A DNA stretch of 13,184 bases. It comes from Synechococcaceae bacterium WBB_10_009 (GTDB taxonomy: Bacteria; Cyanobacteriota; Cyanobacteriia; PCC-6307; Cyanobiaceae). Location: NCBI GenBank assembly GCA_010030955.1, contig RHBP01000033.1:1-13184 (forward strand), given 5' to 3'. The notes under the pieces are model-generated. The model was given only the letters and a program-made list of their open reading frames with translations, ran no database searches and had not been told where the DNA came from. Positions within the stretch are counted from its first letter, which is position 1. Each line of letters starts with the position of its first letter. Below are positions 7,534 to 13,184 of the stretch, piece by piece. A program made the translations under genes and the position numbers.

Positions 7534-8274
7534 ATGCAGATCACCCAGATCTTTCTGGCCGATCCGCAGGCTGAGAAGGGCCATTACCTCGAGGCCTGCG
7601 TGGAGAGCGTGCGGCGGGAATTTGCGGGCGTCCCCCACGTGCTTTACGACCAACCGATGGTGGAGGCCTTCCTGGCGGAGCACTACGGGCCGCGGGTGCT
7701 GGATGCCTACCGGCGACTGATTCCTTACGCCTATCGCGCCGACCTGGCCCGCTACTGCATCGTTCAGAAGCTGGGGGGCTGGTACTTCGATGTGGGGGTG
7801 CGTTGTGCCACAGGGATCGATTTGCCGGCCAACGTTGAGCTCTTCGCCTTCCGCGACATCAATCGCTACACCGGCACAGCCTGGGCCTGCGACAACGGTG
7901 TGTTTTTCGCCAGAGCTGGCCACCCGGCGTTGCAGCGCGCCATCGATCAGGTGGTGGAGCATTGCCGAAACCAGTACTACGGGATTTCGCCCCTCTGCCC
8001 CACTGGCCCCAACCTCTGGGGCAGAGCCATCGCCATCGAAGGGGCCAATCAGGCCATCGCCTTCGGTGACAGTGTTGAGCTCACGGCCCAGTATCCGCAG
8101 ACCAACAAAGCCCTGGTGCTGCCGGATGGCCGGATCCTGGCCTACAAGAAGCCTTCAGCCCCAGGAGACTTGATGAGCCTCGGGGCGCGGGGCACGAACA
8201 ACTACCTGACGCTTTGGCAGGAAAGGCGGGTCTATGGCCCCCATCAGACCGTCAAGGCGAAGGGATTTTCCTGA
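7534..8274 (+). CDS. GT32-like sugar transferase (DxD-type fold, atypical motif)
   Basis: The 246-residue protein has the core of the glycosyltransferase sugar-binding (DxD, GT32/OCH1-like) family: IPYAYRADLARYCIVQKLGG (residues 63-82) followed by WYFDVGVR. A late PTGPNLWGRA segment resembles the family's TGP motif. The usual GGxYxDxD metal-binding motif is here FDVG (Asp86-Val87-Gly88), so the second Asp is missing. That may mean altered chemistry or a subfamily with another acidic residue. No membrane segment is visible. It starts one base after the DUF6165-type stop. Base use differs from its neighbours: three 60-base lines (7861-7920, 8041-8100, 8101-8160) contain 37, 38 and 37 G/C, against 45 and 47 in two radA lines, hinting at later acquisition. 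Substrates are unknown. Confidence 0.75.
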   Translation: MQITQIFLADPQAEKGHYLEACVESVRREFAGVPHVLYDQPMVEAFLAEHYGPRVLDAYRRLIPYAYRADLARYCIVQKLGGWYFDVGVRCATGIDLPANVELFAFRDINRYTGTAWACDNGVFFARAGHPALQRAIDQVVEHCRNQYYGISPLCPTGPNLWGRAIAIEGANQAIAFGDSVELTAQYPQTNKALVLPDGRILAYKKPSAPGDLMSLGARGTNNYLTLWQERRVYGPHQTVKAKGFS

Positions 8275-8291
8275 GCGTCCCGACTGCTCAG
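8271..8291. terminator. Inverted repeat spanning two convergent stop codons; possible two-way terminator
   Basis: CTGAGC (8271-8276) and GCTCAG (8286-8291) form a perfect 6-base stem with a 9-base loop. The left arm contains the TGA of the sugar transferase and the right arm contains the reverse-strand TGA of ycf3. Neither strand has a T-run directly after the stem, so an intrinsic terminator is possible but weak. It is the only hairpin in the 13-base gap between the two convergent genes. Confidence 0.35.
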
Positions 8292-8809
8292 AAATAAACG
8301 TCGACGCTGCCGCGGCCGCTGGTCTTGAGCCAGTTCTGGGCTTCGATGTAGTTGTTGGGGGCCAGGCGGATGGCCTTGGTCCAGAAGTCGGCGGCCAGGT
8401 CGAAGCGGCGGTCGGCCTCGTCGGTTTCGCCCTGCTCCTCAGCGATGGAGCCCAGGTGGTGGTGGATCACCGCCATGTTGTTGAGGGCCTGGGGCATCTT
8501 GCTGTTGAGATCCAGCGCCTGGCCGTAGTGCTCGAGGGCCTTCTCGTGCTCGCCGTTGCTGGCGAACACCAGGGCCATGTTGTAGAGGATGAAGGCCCTG
8601 TCGTTGGGGTCCTCCTCCAGCTTCAACGCCTCGGCGTAGTTGTCGAGGGCTTCGGCGTATTCGCCGTCCGCCTGGGCGCTCATGCCATCGCGGTAGTAGG
8701 CAAACGCCTCCTTGGCCCGCTGGTTGGTGGGCAGCACCTTGAGGATCAGGTCCGCCATCACCGTGAAGCTCTTGTCGATGAAGTTGTCGTTGCGCTGGGA
8801 GCGGGGCAC
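8288..8809 (-). CDS. ycf3: Photosystem I assembly protein Ycf3
   Basis: A TPR chaperone needed to assemble photosystem I on the thylakoid membrane; it is found in cyanobacteria and plastids. The 173-residue protein has the normal length and the very conserved start MPRSQRNDNFIDKSFTV. Three TPR units lie at about 35-68, 72-105 and 120-153 (YNMALVFASNGEHEKALEHY, NNMAVIHHHLG). It ends in NNYIEAQNWLKTSGR, also typical. The start codon is GTG at 8809, fixed by the conserved N-terminus. It is transcribed alone on the minus strand, convergent with the sugar transferase and divergent from the copper ATPase. It is the clearest photosynthetic marker in the window. Confidence 0.97.
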   Translation of the reverse strand: MPRSQRNDNFIDKSFTVMADLILKVLPTNQRAKEAFAYYRDGMSAQADGEYAEALDNYAEALKLEEDPNDRAFILYNMALVFASNGEHEKALEHYGQALDLNSKMPQALNNMAVIHHHLGSIAEEQGETDEADRRFDLAADFWTKAIRLAPNNYIEAQNWLKTSGRGSVDVYF

Positions 8810-8907
8810 GGCGAACGGAGATGGCGTGGCCCCATCCTCACCCGGGGCGCCGATGGCTGGTTTCTCTGTTGGGGCTCCCTAGCCTGAGGTCCCCTTCGCC
8901 CCTGCCC
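8810..8907. promoter_or_regulatory. Divergent intergenic region between ycf3 and the copper ATPase
   Basis: With the ATPase starting at GTG 8908, about 98 bases remain for two divergent promoters. On the plus strand TAGCCT (8880-8885) fits a TAnnnT-type -10 box about 23 bases before the ATPase start. I see no convincing -35 element or copper-regulator operator. The assignment rests mainly on orientation and would change if translation began at ATG 8821. Confidence 0.3.
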
Positions 8908-11298
8908 GTGGCCACCGGCGTTGATCCGACCACCCGCGGCCAGCCCCCGTTGCTGCTGGAGGTGGAGGGGATGAAATGCGGCGGCTGCGTGCGGGCGGTG
9001 GAGCAGCGCCTGCTGGCCCAGCCCGGCGTGCAGCAGGCCAGCGTCAACCTGCTCACCCGCACCGCCTGGGTGGCCCTGGATTCGCCCCTGGAGCCCCCGG
9101 CCGACACTGACCCTGCGGCGCCCCTGGACCCGGCGGCGCCCCTGATTGAGGCCCTGGCCGCCATGGGCTATGGGGCCCAGCGGCGCCCCCTGGATGGCGA
9201 GGGCCCCTTGCGGCCCGGGGAGCGGCAGCAGCAACGCACCTGGTGGCAGCGCTGGCGCCAGCTGCTGGTGGCGCTGCTGTTGTTGCTGGTGTCCGCCGGT
9301 GGGCACCTGGCGGAGGCCCGGCAATTGCCACTGCCCTGGCTGGCGGACATGCACCTGCACGCCGTGGTGGCCACCCTGGCCCTGCTGCTGCCGGGCCGCC
9401 CGATCCTGGTGGCCGGATGGCGCTCGGCCCTGGCCGGTGCCCCCGGCATGGACACCCTGGTGGGGCTGGGCATGGGCAGCGCCTACCTCGCCAGCCTGGC
9501 GGCCCTGATCTGGCCCGCGGTGGGCTGGCAGTGCTTCTTCAACGAGCCGGTGATGCTGCTGGGTTTCGTGCTGCTGGGGCGGTTCATCGAAGAGCGGGCC
9601 CGCCTGCGCACCGGCGACGCCCTGCGGGAGCTGTGGGCCCTGCAGCCCGATGAGGCGCTGCTGCTGGTGGGGGATGGGCCCCAGGCCGCGGTGCAGCCGG
9701 TGCGGGTGGGGGCCCTGCGCCCCGGCGATCGGGTGCGCCTGCTGCCGGGGGATCGCGTGCCCGTCGATGGCCGTGTGCTCGAGGGCAGCTCCGCCCTGGA
9801 TGTCTCCAGCCTCACCGGTGAACCCCTGCCCCTGGAGGCCAAGCCCGGCACGGAGCTGGCCGCCGGCAGCCTCAACCTGCAGGCTCCGCTGGTGCTGGAG
9901 GTGCTGCGTCCGGGCCGTGAGAGCGCCGTGGCCCGGATCATCCAGCTGGTGGAGCAGGCCCAGGCCCGCAAGGCGCCGATTCAGCGCCTGGCGGACCAGC
10001 TGGCGGGGCGCTTCACCGGGGTGGTGCTGCTCTTGGCGGCGCTCACCTTTTTGTTTTGGTGGCAATGGGGCGCCCAGCTCTGGCCCCAGGTGCTCAGCCA
10101 TGCCCCCTCGGCCCAGGCCCATGGCGCCCACACCAGCCTTGGCATTGGCGCTGAGACGCCCCTGGAGCTGGCGATTCAGCTGAGCATCGCCGTGTTGGTG
10201 GTGGCGTGCCCCTGCGCCCTGGGCCTGGCCACCCCCACCGCCATCAGTGTGGGCAGCGGCCAGGCGGCCCGGGCTGGGGTGCTGTTCCGCGGCGGCGATG
10301 CGATTGAGGCCGCCGCCGCCCTGGGCACGGTGCTGTTTGACAAAACCGGCACCCTCACCGTGGGCCGGCCCTGGCTGTCGGCCCTGCGGCTGGTGGATCC
10401 CGCCGCCAGCGAGGCGCAGCTGCTGCAGTGGGCCGCCAGCCTCGAGGCCCAGACCCGCCATCCCCTGGCCCATGCCCTGCTGCAGCGCTGCCAGGAGTTG
10501 GGCCTGCCCCTGCTGGCGGTGGAGGGCTGCACCACCCACCCGGGCCAGGGCGTGAAGGGCACGGTGCCCGATGGGGACACCGTGTTGGTGGGCCGGCCGG
10601 AGTGGCTGGAATCCCAGGGGGTTCCGCTGCCCGAGCCCGAACGCGCCTGGCTGGCGGAGCAGGCCCAGCAGGCCGCCACGGCGGTGGCGGTGGCTCGCGG
10701 CGGACGCCTGCTGGGGTTGCTGGCCCTGGAGGACGCCCTGCGCTCCGATGCGGCCGAGGCCCTGGCCCAGCTGGGGGCCATGGGGCTGGGGCTGGGGGTG
10801 CTGAGCGGCGATCGCCAGCTGGCGGTGGAGCGCCTGGGCGCCGCCCTGGGGCTGGCGCCGCAGCAGCTGGCCTGGGGCCTGCTGCCGCAGCAGAAGTTGG
10901 CGCGGATCGAGGCCGCCAGGGGGGGCGCAAAGCAGGCCCGCTCCGTGGCGATGGTGGGCGATGGCATCAACGATGCCCCGGCCCTGGCGGCGGCTGACCT
11001 GGGGATCGCCGTGGGCACCGGCACCCAGGTGGCGCTGGACACGGCCGATCTGGTGGTGCTCGGCGATCGGCTCACCGCCATCCCCTGGGGCCTGCGCCTG
11101 GCGCGCCGCACCATGGCCAAGGTGCGCCAGAACCTCGCCTGGGCCTTCGGCTACAACCTGGTGGTGATTCCGATCGCGGCCGGGGTTCTGCTGCCAGGCT
11201 TTGGCGTGCTGCTCTCCCCTCCCCTGGCGGCGATGTTGATGGCCCTCAGTTCGATCACCGTGGTGGTGAATGCCCTGCTGCTGGGCCGTGATGCCTAA
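8908..11298 (+). CDS. Copper-transporting P1B-type ATPase
   Basis: An ATP-driven pump moving Cu(I) across a membrane; in cyanobacteria CtaA and PacS relatives pass copper to the thylakoid for plastocyanin, or export it. The 796-residue protein has an N-terminal heavy-metal domain with MKCGGC (22-27; Cys24 and Cys27), about eight membrane helices, the actuator TGEP (303-306), CPC in the metal-binding helix (434-436), phosphorylated Asp478 in DKTGT, His518-Pro519 and GDGINDAP (from about 684). AFGYN and MALSS in the last two helices match the Cu(I) subgroup. The loop before the CPC helix carries His398, His405 and His408. The frame is open back to an ATG at 8821, only 11 bases from the ycf3 start. 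I prefer GTG 8908, which places MKCGGC at a normal distance and leaves room for promoters. The end overlaps tmk by eight bases. I cannot tell CtaA from PacS, so no symbol is given. Confidence 0.92.
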   Translation: MATGVDPTTRGQPPLLLEVEGMKCGGCVRAVEQRLLAQPGVQQASVNLLTRTAWVALDSPLEPPADTDPAAPLDPAAPLIEALAAMGYGAQRRPLDGEGPLRPGERQQQRTWWQRWRQLLVALLLLLVSAGGHLAEARQLPLPWLADMHLHAVVATLALLLPGRPILVAGWRSALAGAPGMDTLVGLGMGSAYLASLAALIWPAVGWQCFFNEPVMLLGFVLLGRFIEERARLRTGDALRELWALQPDEALLLVGDGPQAAVQPVRVGALRPGDRVRLLPGDRVPVDGRVLEGSSALDVSSLTGEPLPLEAKPGTELAAGSLNLQAPLVLEVLRPGRESAVARIIQLVEQAQARKAPIQRLADQLAGRFTGVVLLLAALTFLFWWQWGAQLWPQVLSHAPSAQAHGAHTSLGIGAETPLELAIQLSIAVLVVACPCALGLATPTAISVGSGQAARAGVLFRGGDAIEAAAALGTVLFDKTGTLTVGRPWLSALRLVDPAASEAQLLQWAASLEAQTRHPLAHALLQRCQELGLPLLAVEGCTTHPGQGVKGTVPDGDTVLVGRPEWLESQGVPLPEPERAWLAEQAQQAATAVAVARGGRLLGLLALEDALRSDAAEALAQLGAMGLGLGVLSGDRQLAVERLGAALGLAPQQLAWGLLPQQKLARIEAARGGAKQARSVAMVGDGINDAPALAAADLGIAVGTGTQVALDTADLVVLGDRLTAIPWGLRLARRTMAKVRQNLAWAFGYNLVVIPIAAGVLLPGFGVLLSPPLAAMLMALSSITVVVNALLLGRDA

Positions 11299-11944
11299 GC
11301 GCGGACGCTTCCTCGTTCTTGAGGGCATCGATGGCTGCGGCAAGACCACCCAGATCGAGCGGCTGCGCCGGTGGTTGCCCCACAGCGGCCTGATGCCGCC
11401 GGGGGCTGAGCTGCTGGTGACCCGCGAGCCCGGCGGCACCCCCCTGGGGCAGGCCCTGCGCCAGCAGTTGCTGCATCCCCCCGGCGATGGGGCCCCCTGC
11501 AGCACCGCTGAGTTGTTGCTCTACGCGGCCGATCGCGCCCAGCACGTGCAGGAGCGCATCCGCCCGGCCCTCGAGGCCGGCCACTGGGTGCTGTGCGACC
11601 GCTTCAGCGGCTCCACCGCCGCCTACCAGGGCTATGGCCGCGGCCTGTCGCTGGAGCTGATCGAACAACTCACCCTGGTGGCCACCGGGGGGTTGCAGCC
11701 GGACCTCACCGTGCTGCTGGAGATCCCGCTGGAGGAGTCGCTGCGGCGGCGGGGGCACCGCGACGCCGACCGCATCGAATCGGCCGGTGAAGCCTTCCTG
11801 GCGCGGGTGTGCGCAGGGTTTGCGGCCCTTGCGGCCGAAGGGGGATGGCGGCGGCTGGATGCCCACCGCAGCCCCGAGCAGGTGGGCGCCGATCTGCAGG
11901 CCGCCATCGCCGCCCTGGTGCCCGGATCCTCCGGTCAGCCGTGA
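11291..11944 (+). CDS. tmk: Thymidylate kinase
   Basis: Phosphorylates dTMP to dTDP for DNA synthesis in the cytoplasm. The 217-residue protein has normal length and contains P-loop EGIDGCGKTT (11-20), TREPGGTPLG (44-53), DRFSGSTAAYQGYGRG (103-118) and an Arg-rich lid RRRGHRDADRIES (about 152-164), as in the bacterial family. The ATG at 11291 lies eight bases inside the copper ATPase gene. The stop TGA shares its A with the holB ATG (TGATG), so translation of the three genes is probably coupled. Pairing a copper pump with tmk and holB seems to reflect gene order, not a shared pathway. Confidence 0.95.
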   Translation: MPKRGRFLVLEGIDGCGKTTQIERLRRWLPHSGLMPPGAELLVTREPGGTPLGQALRQQLLHPPGDGAPCSTAELLLYAADRAQHVQERIRPALEAGHWVLCDRFSGSTAAYQGYGRGLSLELIEQLTLVATGGLQPDLTVLLEIPLEESLRRRGHRDADRIESAGEAFLARVCAGFAALAAEGGWRRLDAHRSPEQVGADLQAAIAALVPGSSGQP

Positions 11945-12960
11945 TGGTGGCGGCCCCGGCCACGGCGTTGTTCGCCGACCTGGTGGGCCAGGGCCAGGCG
12001 GTGGCGCTGCTGGCCGCGGCCCTCGATCAGGGTCGCCTGGCCCCGGCCTACCTGTTCAGCGGGCCGGATGGGGTGGGCCGCCGTTTGGGGGCGCTGCGCT
12101 TTCTGGAGGGGGTGATCGGCGGCGGCGCCGGCGATGCCTCGCTGCGCCGCCGCCTGCAGGCCGGCAACCATCCCGATTTGCTCTGGGTGGAGCCCACCTA
12201 CAGCGACAAGGGCCAGCTGGTGCCCGTGTCCCAGGCGGCGGCTGCGGGCATCAGCCGCAAGGCGCCCCCCCAGCTGCGGCTGGAGCAGGTGCGAGGGGTG
12301 TCGCAGTTTCTGGCGCGCCGGCCCGTGGAGGCCCCCCGCTGCCTGGTGGTGATCGAGGCGGTGGAGGCGATGGCGGAGGGGGCGGCCAACGCCCTGCTCA
12401 AAACCCTGGAGGAGCCTGGGGATGGGCTGCTGATCCTGCTCAGCGCCGCCCCGGATCGGCTGCTGAGCACCATCCGCTCCCGCTGCCAAACCATCCCCTT
12501 TGCCCGTCTCACGCCCACCGACCTGGCCTTGGTGCTCAGCCGCGTGCCCGCCGAGGCCAGCGATGGCGACGACACCGACTCCGCTGCCCCAGCGGCCCCA
12601 GAGGATCCCCCCGAGCTGCTGGAGCTGGCGGCCGGCTCCCCCGGTGCCCTGCTCAGCCACCGCCGCCAGTGGCGGGCCCTGCCCCCGGAGTTGCCGCAGC
12701 GTTGCGCCGCCCTGCTCACCCCCACCCAGGGGACCGTGCAGCCCCAGGAGGCCCTGGCCCTGGCCCGCGACCTCAGCGAAGCGCTGGAGGTGGAGGAGCA
12801 GCTGTGGCTGCTCGATTGGTGGCAGCTGCGGCTGTGGCGGCAACAGGCCGATGGGGCCCAGCAGCGCCGGCTCGAGGCCCTGCGGCGCCAGTTGCGGGCC
12901 TACGTGCAGCCACGGCTGGCCTGGGAGGTGGCGCTGTTGGAGCTGTCCGGCGCCGTTTAG
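11944..12960 (+). CDS. holB: DNA polymerase III subunit delta-prime
   Basis: A clamp-loader subunit that helps place the sliding clamp on DNA during replication. The 338-residue protein starts FADLVGQGQAV, has a degenerate P-loop GPDGVGRR (40-47; the usual Lys is Arg46), then GNHPDLLWVEPTY (74 onward), NALLKTLEEP, and SRC (179-181) in TIRSRCQTIPF, all typical of delta-prime/DnaX-like proteins. The zinc-binding cysteines that usually precede NHPDL in E. coli-type delta-prime are absent, as I recall for cyanobacterial homologues. ATG 11944 overlaps the tmk stop; an in-frame GTG at 11941 is an alternative. Its TAG stop overlaps the opposite-strand rpaA stop. DnaX-type gamma/tau is less likely because of the length and the degenerate P-loop. 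Confidence 0.88.
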   Translation: MVAAPATALFADLVGQGQAVALLAAALDQGRLAPAYLFSGPDGVGRRLGALRFLEGVIGGGAGDASLRRRLQAGNHPDLLWVEPTYSDKGQLVPVSQAAAAGISRKAPPQLRLEQVRGVSQFLARRPVEAPRCLVVIEAVEAMAEGAANALLKTLEEPGDGLLILLSAAPDRLLSTIRSRCQTIPFARLTPTDLALVLSRVPAEASDGDDTDSAAPAAPEDPPELLELAAGSPGALLSHRRQWRALPPELPQRCAALLTPTQGTVQPQEALALARDLSEALEVEEQLWLLDWWQLRLWRQQADGAQQRRLEALRRQLRAYVQPRLAWEVALLELSGAV

Positions 12961-13184
12961 GCGGCGGCGGTGCGGCGGCTGTCGCGGGCTTCCTGCACCA
13001 GCATCGCCAGCTCTTCGTGCTGGGCGCCGCTGGGCAGCTCCAGGCAGTAGCCGGCGCCGTAGACGGTTTTGATGAAGCGGGGCTTGCGCGGATCGGGCTC
13101 GAGCTTGGTGCGCAGGTGGCGGATGTGCACCCGGATCGTTTCGATGTCGTCGTCCGGTTCGTAGCCCCACACCTCCTTGAGGAT
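12957..13184 (-). CDS. rpaA: Response regulator RpaA, C-terminal part (cut by window edge)
   Basis: Only the last 75 residues are visible, beginning ILKEVWGYEPDDDIETIRVHI and continuing through RHLRTKLEPDPRKP, FIKTVYGAGYCLELP and a charged tail. This is the winged-helix DNA-binding domain of an OmpR-type regulator, and the wording matches RpaA, the output regulator of the cyanobacterial circadian clock and a partner in phycobilisome control. The receiver domain lies beyond the window, so Asp phosphorylation sites cannot be checked. The TAA stop (12959-12957) shares two bases with the holB TAG on the other strand. The last 24 bases of the window are identical to part of rpaB. Confidence 0.9.
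   Translation of the reverse strand: MLKEVWGYEPDDDIETIRVHIRHLRTKLEPDPRKPRFIKTVYGAGYCLELPSGAQHEELAMLVQEARDSRRTAAA

Noticed and set aside
8821..8907. A 29-residue N-terminal extension of the copper ATPase from ATG 8821
   Set aside because: It would start 11 bases from the ycf3 start and leave no space for two promoters. The added residues are Pro/Arg-rich and unlike family N-termini. It is kept only as an alternative start.
8758..11505. A 915-codon open frame on the minus strand, antisense to the copper ATPase
   Set aside because: Same low-complexity composition, no motifs, and it fully overlaps a gene with all P1B-ATPase signatures.

Overview
The window looks like chromosomal DNA from an alpha-cyanobacterial picocyanobacterium of the high-GC Synechococcus/Cyanobium type. 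Evidence: ycf3 (photosystem I assembly), the cyanobacterial response regulators RpaB (Ycf27) and RpaA, and a copper P1B-ATPase all sit among housekeeping genes. G+C is very high: two 60-base lines counted inside radA give 45 and 47 G/C. The DNA is almost fully coding. No gap between genes exceeds about 100 bases, and I see no tRNA, rRNA, insertion sequence or CRISPR array.

Layout. (1) Bases 1-4170, minus strand: rpaB, plsX, fabH, fabD, then probably the first codons of another gene (possibly plsC) running off the left edge. This is a compact lipid operon headed by a response regulator: PlsX makes acyl-phosphate, FabH starts fatty-acid chains and FabD supplies malonyl-ACP. The plsX frame overlaps the end of rpaB. 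(2) Bases 4171-4266: a divergent intergenic region with small inverted repeats. (3) Bases 4267-8274, plus strand: radA, followed without a real gap by three glycan-type genes: a TPR protein with a GT-B/heptosyltransferase-like C-terminal half, a small DUF6165-type helical protein, and a GT32-like sugar transferase. (4) Bases 8288-8809, minus strand: ycf3, tail to tail with the sugar transferase. (5) Bases 8908-12960, plus strand: copper ATPase, tmk and holB, each overlapping the next. (6) Bases 12957-13184, minus strand: the C-terminal part of rpaA, whose stop codon overlaps the holB stop.

The backbone genes (fab/pls, rpaB, radA, ycf3, Cu-ATPase, tmk, holB, rpaA) are what I would expect at a conserved picocyanobacterial locus. 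The three genes between radA and ycf3 look like an accessory cassette. They are tightly coupled, have surface-glycan-type domains, and the last gene is visibly less GC-rich (37, 38 and 37 G/C in three counted 60-base lines). This is the best candidate for a little-described system here, perhaps making or modifying a cell-surface glycan. That function is inference. The other notable oddity is a roughly 118-residue N-terminal extension on PlsX containing a GSVAGAA heptad repeat.
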